25,863 bases of DNA from DAOOVD01 sp035369845 (GTDB lineage: Bacteria > Bacillota > Desulfotomaculia > Desulfotomaculales > Pelotomaculaceae): positions 1-25,863 of the forward strand of contig DAOOVD010000034.1 of assembly GCA_035369845.1 (NCBI GenBank), in the 5' to 3' direction. This document shows positions 15,777-22,189 of this stretch, piece after piece. How positions within the stretch are numbered: the first letter of the stretch is position 1; each line of letters opens with the position of its first letter. Under the pieces are notes generated by a model. That model worked only from the letters and a program-made list of their open reading frames with translations, did no database searches and was not told where the DNA came from. A program made the translations under genes and the position numbers.

Positions 15777-16985
15777 TCACCTCTTTTCCAAAAAGCACCT
15801 GACCAGGTGCGCCAGCTTTTCCACCTCTAGAAGAAAGGCGTCATGCCCGTAGGACGAGCTTATATTCGCGTAGCTAACCCGCTTCCTGCCGCGTCCCATC
15901 GCCAGCGCCAGTTCCTTCATCTGCGCGGGCGGGTAAAGCCAGTCGGAAGAAAACGAAACCAAAAGCGCCTTGCTCTGTATTCTCCGGCACGCCCTGTCCA
16001 GGTCCCCGTCCCCCCATTTCGCCGCGTCGTAATAGTCGGCCGCCCTGGTGATATACAGATAACTGTTTGCGTCAAACCTTTCCACAAAAGCCTCCCCCTG
16101 GTGCCTGAGATACCCCTCCACCTCGAATTCGACACCCAACTGAAACCCCGGGCCGTACCCGTTGCAGAACCTGCGGCCGAACTTCCGGCGCATGGAAATC
16201 TCCGAAAGATAAGTAATATGGCCCAGCATGCGGGCCACGGCAAGACCTCTGTCGGGTGTTGCGCCGCCATAGTAATTTCCACCGTTGAAACAGGGATCGG
16301 TCGTGATCGCCTGCCGGGCCACGGCGTTGAAGGCAAGTCCCTGGTCGCTCAGCCGCGCCGTGGCGGCGATAATTATCGCCGATTCGACCCGGTCCGGATA
16401 GGCAAGCGCCCACTCAAGAGCCTGCTGCCCTCCCAGGGAACCCCCGGCCACGGCAAAAAGCCGCCTTATGCCGAGGTGGTCGACCAGCCGGGCCTGGAGC
16501 CTCACCCAGTCCCCCACGGTTACTACAGGGAAGCGAAGCCCGTATGGCCGGCCGGTTTCGGGGTCGGGCGAGGAAGGTCCGGTTGAGCCGTAACAGCTTC
16601 CCAAAATATTTGAACAGATTACAAAATATTTTGTAGTGTCGAAGGCTTTGCCGGGGCCTATCATGTTGTCCCACCAGCCGGGCCTGCTTTTCAGCCAGGG
16701 CCGCCCCAGCCCATCCGGATCGCTCAGCCACCCCGCCGCATGGGCGTCCCCCGAAAGGGCGTGGAGGATCAGGATGGCGTTGTCTCTTTTTTGGTTCAGT
16801 CTGCCGTAGGTCTCATACTCGACATCGACGGGAGCTATCGTCCTGCCGCAATCAAGCGGCAGCGGGTTTCTTTCGTCAGCCAGCCTCACCTTCTCCGGCG
16901 CGGTCCAGCCAACCGAACGCGCAGTTCCCGGCGCGTCAAACTTTGTATCAGATTTCCCGGTAAAGGCGTCTAAAGGGTCGCTCAT
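15777..16985 (-). CDS. metX: Homoserine O-acetyltransferase
   Basis: An alpha/beta-hydrolase-fold enzyme that acetylates homoserine with acetyl-CoA, the first committed step of methionine synthesis. The 402-residue protein shows HALSGDAHAAG at 75-85, the LGSCYGSTGPSSPDP signature, the nucleophile Ser183 in GGSLGGQQ, Asp348 in SSDWLYPP and His381 in GHDAFL, so the triad is complete. The N-terminal 30 residues are a little longer than usual and have few conserved features. The ATG at 16985 has GGAGGAAAA upstream. It is the first gene behind the SAM-I riboswitch. Confidence 0.95.
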   Translation of the reverse strand: MSDPLDAFTGKSDTKFDAPGTARSVGWTAPEKVRLADERNPLPLDCGRTIAPVDVEYETYGRLNQKRDNAILILHALSGDAHAAGWLSDPDGLGRPWLKSRPGWWDNMIGPGKAFDTTKYFVICSNILGSCYGSTGPSSPDPETGRPYGLRFPVVTVGDWVRLQARLVDHLGIRRLFAVAGGSLGGQQALEWALAYPDRVESAIIIAATARLSDQGLAFNAVARQAITTDPCFNGGNYYGGATPDRGLAVARMLGHITYLSEISMRRKFGRRFCNGYGPGFQLGVEFEVEGYLRHQGEAFVERFDANSYLYITRAADYYDAAKWGDGDLDRACRRIQSKALLVSFSSDWLYPPAQMKELALAMGRGRKRVSYANISSSYGHDAFLLEVEKLAHLVRCFLEKR

Positions 16986-17022
16986 TTCGTTTTCCTCCGA
17001 AGCTGCATTTGATTTAAGCTAT

Positions 17023-17052
17023 AAAAAAACTCTTCCTTGGAATAAGAAGAGG
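17023..17052 (-). terminator. Riboswitch-controlled intrinsic terminator in the metX leader
   Basis: On the minus strand CTCTTC (17046-17051) pairs with GAAGAG (17030-17035) and a run of seven Ts follows, close before metX. An alternative antiterminator is visible: ATAAGAAG (17074-17081, the 3' side of riboswitch P1) can pair with CTTCTTAT (17042-17049). That pairing excludes both P1 and the terminator. Confidence 0.85.
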
Positions 17053-17076
17053 AGATTGTCCCAAATCGACCTTCTT

Positions 17077-17184
17077 CTTATCTTCCCGGTAATTCCGGCG
17101 GAAATTGGCACCTTTCGGGCGGTATCCAACCCGAAGGTTGCCGAAGGTTCACAGGGTCCTTCCCTCCCCTTCTCTGGATAAGAT
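17077..17184 (-). ncRNA. SAM-I (S-box) riboswitch of the metX operon
   Basis: On the minus strand the leader contains the conserved core of the S-box: CTTATC, AGAGAAGGGGAGGG, a GTGAACCTTCGGCAACC segment and GGTGCCAATTTCCGCC, closed by GATAAG, which pairs with CTTATC as P1. When SAM is bound, P1 forms and the terminator downstream stops transcription; when SAM is low, the antiterminator forms. This explains how metX-metW-metY and probably nifU-cysE are controlled. The aptamer length of about 108 bases is normal. Confidence 0.93.
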
Positions 17185-17236
17185 AAAATATGTCTATTTA
17201 CTAAGTTATAATATTATTCCTATTAATTTACTATTA

Positions 17237-17265
17237 AATATACACGATAAGCGACCCCCTGTCAA
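17237..17265 (-). promoter_or_regulatory. Sigma-A promoter of the SAM-I/met operon
   Basis: On the minus strand a perfect TTGACA (17260-17265) and TATATT (17237-17242) are 17 bases apart. The start site should fall near 17230, about 45 bases before the aptamer. Confidence 0.75.
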
Positions 17266-17295
17266 TCATAAACATCCGACAGCGGGCCAAAAATT

Positions 17296-18372
17296 TTACG
17301 CAGTGGACCTTATTTTCCCCAAATCCTTGTTCCTGCCGCGGTAAGAATGTCCGTAGCCGCCGCTTATCGTCCGGCCGATGGAAAATATGCGTCCCTGCAT
17401 ACAATCCCGGCACTCCCGGGCGTTTTCCCCGATGCAGACCTTATCCGGATAAAGCTCGTACATGGCCCGGTAATTCGGGGGGGTAACGTTAGGCATGACC
17501 ACGTTCGCCCCGAGCTGCAGGGCCGTTTCCCGTCCGTCTTCCTGCCTGAGGGTGGCCAGGGCGGTAGTGGCGGGGATGTTGGCGCAGCGGGTGACGATCC
17601 TGGTCAGGGCCACGACCTTATAGGTCATTTCCGCCGAGCCGCTCCGGCTTCCCGCCAGAGGTGTGTCCTGGTGGCATATGTAAGGCCCGATCCCCACCAT
17701 GTCAAGTTCGAGTTCCTCAAACTTCAATATATCGTCAGCCAGGTCCTCCACCGTTTGGCCGGGCAGTCCGACCATGATCCCGGACCCGACCTGGTAGCCG
17801 ATCTCCTTAAGCCAGGTCAGTATCCTCATCCGTTCCTCGTAAAAAGAGTCGGGATGAAGCTTTTTGTACAACTCGGGATTGGACGTCTCAAAGCGGATGA
17901 GGAACCTGTCGGCTCCCGCCTCAAACAGGCGCCGGTACTCCTCGCGGGGACGCTCCCCGATACTGAGGGTAATGGCCACGTCGCAACGCCTTTTTATCCG
18001 CCCAATCAACTCAGCCAGCCTGTCTGCAGTGTAATACATGTCCTCGCCCGATTGCAGGACCACCGTCCTGTAGCCGAGCCGTTCCGCCTCAACGGCGCAA
18101 TCCTCTATTTCCCCGATGCTCATCCGGTAGCGCTTCAGCTTTTTGTTGTCGCGGCGGATACCGCAATAAAGGCAGTTTTTCCTGCAGTAATTGGAAAACT
18201 CTATCAGGCCGCGCAGGTGGACTTCGTCACCCACGTACTTCTGCCTGACCCTGTCCGCCTTGCCGAACAACACTTTGAGATCGTCCCCGTTCTCAAGTTT
18301 CAGAAGAAAGACGATCTCATCTCTGGTAAGGTTCTGTTCACGGTCAATCTTGTCAAATATTTTTTGCAGCAT
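17296..18372 (-). CDS. hydE: [FeFe]-hydrogenase H-cluster maturase HydE (radical SAM)
   Basis: HydE is a radical SAM enzyme needed to build the diiron subsite of [FeFe]-hydrogenase. The 358-residue protein carries Cys63, Cys67 and Cys70 (CRKNCLYC) followed by GIRRDNKKLKRYRM, a segment distinctive of HydE. HQDTPLAG lies near 234-241. A second cysteine set, Cys313, Cys321 and Cys324 (CX7CX2C), matches the optional auxiliary cluster site of some HydE proteins. The ATG at 18372 follows GGGAGGGAT. No hydF, hydG or hydrogenase gene is in the window, so it is an orphan here. A BioB-like role is less likely given the HydE-specific segment. Confidence 0.9.
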   Translation of the reverse strand: MLQKIFDKIDREQNLTRDEIVFLLKLENGDDLKVLFGKADRVRQKYVGDEVHLRGLIEFSNYCRKNCLYCGIRRDNKKLKRYRMSIGEIEDCAVEAERLGYRTVVLQSGEDMYYTADRLAELIGRIKRRCDVAITLSIGERPREEYRRLFEAGADRFLIRFETSNPELYKKLHPDSFYEERMRILTWLKEIGYQVGSGIMVGLPGQTVEDLADDILKFEELELDMVGIGPYICHQDTPLAGSRSGSAEMTYKVVALTRIVTRCANIPATTALATLRQEDGRETALQLGANVVMPNVTPPNYRAMYELYPDKVCIGENARECRDCMQGRIFSIGRTISGGYGHSYRGRNKDLGKIRSTA

Positions 18373-18468
18373 TAGTCATCCCTCCCAATCAGACGATTGA
18401 CAAACCAGCTGAAATAATCTCCTCCGGTCAGGATATTATTTGCTTTTGCCGACAATTATTTTATTAAT

Positions 18469-18496
18469 AATATAACAGCCTGCCAATATCAGTCAA
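18469..18496 (-). promoter_or_regulatory. Putative sigma-A promoter of hydE
   Basis: On the minus strand TTGACT (18491-18496) and TATATT (18469-18474) are 16 bases apart, about 95 bases before the hydE start. Both boxes match five of six consensus bases. Confidence 0.5.
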
Positions 18497-18558
18497 CAAC
18501 CCGGGAAAGGTCTCTTTCTATTTTTCTCCTACAATTACTTTACACCAGGCGCGGCAAT

Positions 18559-18728
18559 TCACTGCTGTTCCTGGAAAAGCCCGGTGCTCAAATACCTTTC
18601 ACCCGTATCCGGCAATATCACCACAACAAGTTTCCCTTATTTTCCGGCCGCCCGGCAACCTGCAGGGCGGCAAACGCAGCCGCGCTGGAAGAAATTCCGA
18701 CCGGGAGGCCCTCTTCCCGAACCGTCAC
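18559..18728 (-). pseudogene. cysK: 3' remnant of a second cysteine synthase gene (cysK-like), frameshifted
   Basis: Translation of the minus strand directly after the tusA stop gives EEGLPVGISSSAAAFAAL and then RPENKG. After a shift of one base it continues as KLVVVILPDTGERYLSTGLF and a TGA at 18559-18561. This is the C-terminal fifth of cysteine synthase, with the family motifs EEG.xVGISSGAA (here SSSAA) and ILPDTGERYLS. A single-base deletion near 18634-18637 breaks the frame, and the first 80 per cent of the gene is gone. It cannot make an active enzyme. It sits in the order Rrf2-TusA-CysK, so a complete operon probably existed before. Confidence 0.85.
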
Positions 18729-18731
18729 CCG

Positions 18732-19001
18732 TCAGCCGTCCGCATCGCACCTTTCAATTAAAATCCTGCATCTGTCACCGATCTTTTCCGCCAGGATCAC
18801 CTTGTGTCCCTCTCTCTCAACACTAGCCGGAATATTTTGAAAGGGCTCCCCGTCATTCAAAATTACTTCCAATATTTCCCCCGTCTTCATATCTTCAAGT
18901 TTCAACAGGGTTTTCGCAAAAGTCACCGGACAGGTCACATCCGTAATATCCAGCGTTTCGTCAATTTTAACTCCCCCGCCGGGAAGTCCCCGCGCCTTCA
19001 T
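18732..19001 (-). CDS. TusA/SirA/YedF-like sulfur-carrier family protein
   Basis: A small protein with the TusA fold. DITDVTCPVTFAKTLLKLEDM matches the first strand and helix of the family, with the active cysteine at residue 24 (numbered from the ATG at 19001) in CPVT rather than CPxP. LNDGEPFQNIPASVEREGHKVI is the typical second half. TusA-like proteins carry persulfide sulfur; the paralog type found beside cysteine synthase genes has no settled role. The start is uncertain. The ATG at 19001 and a TTG at 19010 have no ribosome site and lie at a small hairpin. A strong GGGGGAG (18971-18977) instead sits five bases before an in-frame ATT at 18965 (ATT GAC GAA), which would begin the protein at DETLDITD. 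Confidence 0.85.
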   Translation of the reverse strand: MKARGLPGGGVKIDETLDITDVTCPVTFAKTLLKLEDMKTGEILEVILNDGEPFQNIPASVEREGHKVILAEKIGDRCRILIERCDADG

Positions 19002-19158
19002 TGCTCGCAAAAGCGAGGGCGAAGGGCGGAGATGAGAGGCGGTATTTTTTTAAACATATGTCCGCGCACTCCTTTCCGGAATCCCAAGCAATCAGACAAA
19101 AATACAAGCTTCGCCGCGTTGTCATAAGCAGCAAGAATATAAGGCAAAGCCTGAACTG

Positions 19159-19614
19159 CTAAATAAAATACATGTCCGCTTCCCTGGACATGCGGATCTT
19201 TTCAGCATCCCTGCAAAGGTCCTCGAGGCTCGTGTTGTCCAATACGGAAGCCACCGAGTCCCTGACTTTTTCCCACAGAATTCTTGTAACGCAGGCATCT
19301 GCCCTCCCGCACATCCCGGGATCTTCCTCGTTGACACAATCAGTGGGACTCAACGGCCCCTCGAGGCACCTGATAATTTCGCCGGCCGTTATCCTGGCCG
19401 GTTCCCTCGCCAGAAGGTAGCCCCCCTGGGCTCCCCTCACGCTGCGTACAAGGCCTCCTTTGCGCAGAAAAGTCATCAACTGTTCCAGATACCCCTCGGA
19501 TATACCCTGTCTTTCGGCCACCTGTGCGAGAGGCATGGGTTCGTCCGGGGAGTAATTCGATGCGAGATCCACCATGGCCCGCAGTCCGTATCTCGCCCGC
19601 GTGGAGAACTTCAA
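19159..19614 (-). CDS. Rrf2-family transcriptional regulator (CymR/IscR-like)
   Basis: A 151-residue winged-helix regulator. KFSTRARYGLRAMVDLA at the N-terminus, the recognition region ISEGYLEQLMTFLRKGGLV and the wing RGAQGGYLLAR are standard Rrf2 features. Three cysteines at 93, 102 and 108 lie where IscR binds its Fe-S cluster, with spacing CX8CX5C, so it may sense Fe-S or cysteine status; CymR, the cysteine repressor, usually lacks them. The start is a TTG at 19614, with AGGAG nine bases upstream. It precedes tusA and the cysteine synthase relic on the same strand, which suggests that it once controlled cysteine synthesis. A TATAAT (19690-19695) and a TTGACA (19719-19724) lie upstream, but 23 bases apart. 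Confidence 0.9.
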   Translation of the reverse strand: MKFSTRARYGLRAMVDLASNYSPDEPMPLAQVAERQGISEGYLEQLMTFLRKGGLVRSVRGAQGGYLLAREPARITAGEIIRCLEGPLSPTDCVNEEDPGMCGRADACVTRILWEKVRDSVASVLDNTSLEDLCRDAEKIRMSREADMYFI

Positions 19615-19833
19615 GCCGCATGTCTCCTCTCATGAATAAATACCTTATGCTTTGCTAAGTTTACATTTCCAACCGCTTTACTATTATTTATTATAGTCTA
19701 TTCCACCTCGAATCCTTTTGTCAAGCATCCTCCTCTAATTTAAAAAAACAATTAAACGGGCTCGCATCACGCGATATCGGACCGCCTTCAACTCACATCC
19801 TGTTGCGGGTTCAGGCTTTCGCGGACACAAATT

Positions 19834-19864
19834 GGGGACATTCCTCCGAGGGAGGTGTGTCCCC
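19834..19864. repeat. REP-like palindromic hairpin
   Basis: GGGGACA-tt-CCTCC-gag-GGAGG-tg-TGTCCCC forms a 12-pair hairpin with a two-by-two internal mismatch and a GAG loop. GGGGACA-type palindromes are often scattered in genomes by REP-associated transposases; that link is inference because no transposase gene is in the window. Confidence 0.6.
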
Positions 19865-19919
19865 TAGCCGATGTCCCTGCTCATCCAATATCGCATCCTC
19901 ACTTCGCCCGGTACGTTTG

Positions 19920-20115
19920 CGGCGCTTTCGCAATATAACTCGCTTCCTTCAACCTCAAGGTCCGGACAATTGTCCGCAGTGTCCAAGCCACCGGTTTCGC
20001 GGCCTCGCTGCGCGAAAGCCTGCTTCGGCGCTTTGCAATACGCTCGCCGCCGACAAGGGCACTGCCCGCCTTCCTTGAACCTCAAGGTCCCGGACGGCTT
20101 GTCAGCAGTCCGAAT
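19920..20115. repeat. Imperfect direct repeat, two copies
   Basis: Copy A (about 19920-19985) and copy B (about 20026-20115) both contain CGGCGCTTT.GCAATA and CTTCCTT.AACCTCAAGGTCC followed by CGGAC and GCAGT. Copy B has about 20 extra bases between the two blocks. The copies are diverged, which suggests an old duplication. Confidence 0.6.
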
Positions 20116-20246
20116 CTCGACAAATCATGCTTTATGTTTTTTTAAAATGGCGTCGTTAATATGGCAAAAACGCCCGTTATAAAAAGTTCTCATCGGCCAA
20201 CAGCATAGTCACTGTCACACGGGGTTACTCTTCCACAATGTACCTG

Positions 20247-22088
20247 TTAAAACAATCCCGGTCGTCTGAAATCCCCCAGCCTTTCAATTTGCCAGTCAAA
20301 GGTCTGTTCGCGGCTGAAAACCAGTTTGTATCTTGCCTCCCCGGCGTACAGGCAAACAACGGCGTACATCGAATGCTCGGCGCTGGAAGAGCGGTGGGGC
20401 TCGCTCATGTTCCAGAACTGAATTTGTCCCGCCCTGATCTCTTTCCCCCCGATCTGCTCATAGAACTGCCGGCTTTGTTCGTCCAGGACGGGGGCGGGGC
20501 CGTTCCCCCGGCAGGAACTGATGAAGCCGCCCACCAGTTCCGCGATCTCTTTCCTCTCCCGTGAACGGGGAAAAGTGCTCAAACCCGTTACGTACCACCT
20601 TCCGTCCAGTTTGATCATTTCGTAAGCGGTCTCAAAAGCCCAGCCGTTGACAGTGGAGCGGAACAACGACCACGGGTCCGAGTCCTCAGAACGGACAGCC
20701 GCGTGCCTGGATGAAAAACCCGCCACCAGTGCGGCCCTGTCGCCGTGAATTTCCACGGATTCTATCCGCCCGTTGAGGTGATGGGCGCCGGACCGCAGGT
20801 GGGGCAGCGAGGGCCTGATGCTGAGTTCCTCGTATATGTCGGTTAACGCCGTCTGCTCCAGCGGCTCCCGGGTATCCACATAGTACCGGCCCAACTCCTG
20901 CTTCAGCGCCTGATCGTCCGGGTTTTTCAAGCGGTGGTAATACTCGATGTAGGTGGTTATCGCCCCCCTCGCGCAGGCAATGATTTTGCCCTTCTCTTCC
21001 TCGTAGAGAGTGCGGTCTTGCTGCTGTACAACGGCTAACTCCGGCAGGCTTAACCTTTCTGTCCGGTAGCCGCAGACATCCACGAACCTGCCGTCCGGCC
21101 AGACGTTAAAGTGCGGGCCGGAAACCTTGACCGTCTTTTGCCCCTCCCGTGTGACCACGGTCAGGTCATAGTTCAATTCTGCGCCTGTCTCCCCCGGCGT
21201 GGTATAGATAATGCCGCCCCGGGGAAGAAATTGGCACTGGTAGATGAATTTATCCGTCAGGAGCACACCTTCAGGGGTATTTACATCGGCATAAAAGGCG
21301 AGGCCGAAGTCGCCTTTGCCCACCTGCAAGATGCTGTTTCCGTCCGCGTCACGGAACTTTCCCTGGCCAACGCTTTTTTGCACCCGCCCTTCCCCATCCA
21401 TAAGGACCGTTTCGGACCCCGAAGGTTCATTCGCTACTGTTCCGATGAACAGGTTGCCGGACAGCTGCGCCTTGAAAAAGGGGGGATTGTCTTTAATCTT
21501 GTACGACGGCAGCCCCTCGTGGCTTTCCACGTTAAACACGGCGCCGTTCACAACGTTTTCGTGCTCTACATAAACCGTCTTGCTGTCGGGCGACCAGCCG
21601 AAAAACACTGCCGAAGGGAGGTTTACCAGCTTGTTCACCGGGTCCAGACTGTTATCTCCGGAATCAAGCACATGCAGTTGACGGCCTCCTGCTATCCCCA
21701 GGTATCTGCCGTCAGGGGACCACCGGGCCAGGGTGATGAAAGGAATGCCGGAGGCCACTCTTATCCTCTGACCGTTGTCCAGCCGGTAGAGGTCTACCGG
21801 CCTTGTATAGTCCCCGAGAATAACCCCGGCCTCTTGATCGGGGCGGGAATAATTCATTACGTAAACGGTCTTCAAGTCCGGACTGTAACAAAGCGGCATA
21901 TCGCCGGGATCCAAAGCGCCGACTTCCGGCACACCGGGCGATTTTGCCGCTAATGACGGCAGGCCGTTTTGCCCCCGGTTTTCAATATCCGTAATTTTTT
22001 CCGTCCGTCCCGCACACCCAGCGGCAATTAAAGCCAGCACCAGCAACATCACCAAATAGGTCATCTTAAGCCGCACGAAGACACCCAT
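20247..22088 (-). CDS. Secreted lipoprotein with TolB/WD40-like beta-propeller and C-terminal NTF2-like region
   Basis: A 613-residue exported lipoprotein. Residues 1-25 form a basic start, a hydrophobic stretch and a lipobox IAAGC with Cys25 as the lipidated residue. Residues 60-370 contain repeated blades of the form ARWSPDGRYLGIAGG and FFGWSPDSKTVYVEH, typical of a TolB-type beta-propeller. The last 230 residues have a helix-plus-sheet pattern (ITTYIEYYHRLK, then NGRIESVEIHGDRAALVAGF) like NTF2-fold domains. I chose the ATG at 22088 because GGAGG lies nine bases upstream; an in-frame ATG 23 codons earlier has no such site. I do not recognise a named family. It follows the similar lipoprotein gene at 22190 by about 100 bases and is likely co-transcribed. 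Confidence 0.82.
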   Translation of the reverse strand: MGVFVRLKMTYLVMLLVLALIAAGCAGRTEKITDIENRGQNGLPSLAAKSPGVPEVGALDPGDMPLCYSPDLKTVYVMNYSRPDQEAGVILGDYTRPVDLYRLDNGQRIRVASGIPFITLARWSPDGRYLGIAGGRQLHVLDSGDNSLDPVNKLVNLPSAVFFGWSPDSKTVYVEHENVVNGAVFNVESHEGLPSYKIKDNPPFFKAQLSGNLFIGTVANEPSGSETVLMDGEGRVQKSVGQGKFRDADGNSILQVGKGDFGLAFYADVNTPEGVLLTDKFIYQCQFLPRGGIIYTTPGETGAELNYDLTVVTREGQKTVKVSGPHFNVWPDGRFVDVCGYRTERLSLPELAVVQQQDRTLYEEEKGKIIACARGAITTYIEYYHRLKNPDDQALKQELGRYYVDTREPLEQTALTDIYEELSIRPSLPHLRSGAHHLNGRIESVEIHGDRAALVAGFSSRHAAVRSEDSDPWSLFRSTVNGWAFETAYEMIKLDGRWYVTGLSTFPRSRERKEIAELVGGFISSCRGNGPAPVLDEQSRQFYEQIGGKEIRAGQIQFWNMSEPHRSSSAEHSMYAVVCLYAGEARYKLVFSREQTFDWQIERLGDFRRPGLF

Positions 22089-22189
22089 TATAAAAATCCT
22101 CCAGGCTATTATTAAGTGCCTAATTGGCAACCGTTTAGATATTCCAAATTTGTTCATAAAATAAGCCCCTCGTTGAATTTAACGAACAT

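Larger units (their letters stand above)
19615..20246. other. Gene-free interval with degenerate repeats
   Basis: No convincing gene is seen on either strand. The first 120 bases probably hold the Rrf2 promoter. From 19740 to 20130 the sequence is built of degenerate blocks with the theme GGCGCTTTCGC and CCTTCAACCTCAAGGTCC. It also has a perfect 14-base palindrome, CGGACAATTGTCCG, at 19963-19976. From 20130 to 20246 it is AT-rich and plain. Confidence 0.6.

Noticed and set aside
19690..19724. TTGACA and TATAAT upstream of the Rrf2 gene as a promoter
   Set aside because: The spacing is 23 bases, too long for sigma-A; the real promoter could use only one of the boxes.
19803..20182. Small plus-strand open frames in the gene-free repeat interval
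   Set aside because: They have no ribosome sites, overlap each other and follow the repeat blocks rather than coding structure.
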